This document shows positions 24,668 through 24,817 of a stretch of 24,817 nucleotides of DNA, one piece after another; the stretch's first letter is position 1, and every line of letters begins with the position of its first letter. The DNA comes from JBHJHK01 sp050330975 (GTDB taxonomy: Bacteria; Pseudomonadota; Gammaproteobacteria; Competibacterales; Competibacteraceae). Under the pieces are notes generated by a model. The model was not told the origin of the DNA. It did not search any database and saw nothing but the letters and a program-made list of their open reading frames with translations. Location of the stretch: positions 1 to 24,817 of the forward strand of contig JBHJHK010000374.1 of assembly GCA_050330975.1 (NCBI GenBank). Direction: 5' to 3'. Both the position numbers and the translations under genes were made by a program.

Positions 24668-24817
24668 TTTGCCCAAATGCACAAAATGCGCAGCCAGACT
24701 CGCTCGGGGCAACGCGCCGAGGGCGTGGCCCGCTTTGGCTACGACGTCAAATTCGCCTACCACGTGGTGCGGCTGTTGAACGAAATCGAGCAGATCCTCG
24801 CCGAGGGAGACCTCGCC
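24668..24817 (+). CDS. RlaP-like nucleotidyltransferase (DNA polymerase beta superfamily), partial at both ends
   Basis: The frame reads FAQMHKMRSQTRSGQRAEGVARFGYDVKFAYHVVRLLNEIEQILAEGDLA and continues past the window. The RFGYDVKFAYHVVRLL segment with the preceding QxHKMR is characteristic of the C-terminal half of COG3541/RlaP proteins, predicted nucleotidyltransferases linked to RNA repair. The N-terminal catalytic half is missing: the gene begins abruptly at the border of the IS91 fragment at 24666. ATG 24677 is merely internal. The gene is therefore probably disrupted, unless the junction is an assembly error. Confidence 0.75.

Noticed and set aside
24434..24763. Chimeric minus-strand frame joining IS91 sequence to the cassette gene as a fusion protein
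   Set aside because: The frame continuity is explained by chance at a junction. The upstream part runs antisense through the RlaP-like gene, and no start signal is seen.

Overview
The window looks like chromosomal DNA of a gammaproteobacterium whose order I cannot fix. The left 15 kb are GC-rich, tightly packed core genes. The ypjD, corC/corB-like and ffh genes sit together much as they do in enteric and other gammaproteobacteria. The soluble pyrophosphatase aligns almost end to end with the E. coli type, and a decayed ompR-envZ pair lies further right. A membrane pyrophosphatase and a bacterial Thg1-like protein narrow this towards environmental lineages, but that is inference. The first 36 bases are pure C and are probably a contig-end sequencing artefact.

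Bases 141-1413 (+) hold a small P-loop kinase overlapping a Thg1-like 3'-5' RNA polymerase, a likely RNA-repair pair. Bases 1419-5501 (-) hold ypjD, a CorC/HlyC-type membrane protein and a PolX whose polymerase aspartates are replaced while its PHP nuclease motifs remain. ffh (+) is divergent from ypjD across an 11-bp triple repeat. Then follow moeA, mobB and thiD (-), a DUF6231-like gene (+), a 70-residue orphan (+) with a strong terminator, the two pyrophosphatases hppA and ppa (-), and a class I aminotransferase (+).

From about 15.3 kb the character changes to a genomic graveyard. It contains a broken IS5-family element, ompR without its receiver domain, envZ with a large internal deletion, a MITE-like element, a small glycine-rich membrane protein, the C-terminal part of an IS91-family transposase, and a scrap of a TIR-domain gene. 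After these come an intact tetR, a patatin lipoprotein, a DUF2147 protein and a DUF3313 lipoprotein. The last three read on the minus strand.

The most interesting non-coding structure is a module of paired palindromes (GTCA-N2-TGAC, 42 bp apart) that occurs three times (near 19.0, 21.9 and 23.4 kb). One copy is in front of the intact tetR, one is joined to a copy of the sequence that follows tetR, and one is followed by a decayed tetR copy. This suggests a unit of operators, tetR and tail that was duplicated and eroded. It has left TetR-type operators near the promoters of the envelope genes.

The right end has an integron-type attC-like site whose core overlaps the stop codon of a truncated cassette-like gene. 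Next is a 233-bp IS91 fragment (229 of 233 bases identical to the first copy). Last is the C-terminal part of an RlaP-like nucleotidyltransferase running off the window. RlaP, the kinase and Thg1 are all RNA-repair-type families, and they sit at opposite ends of the same window.
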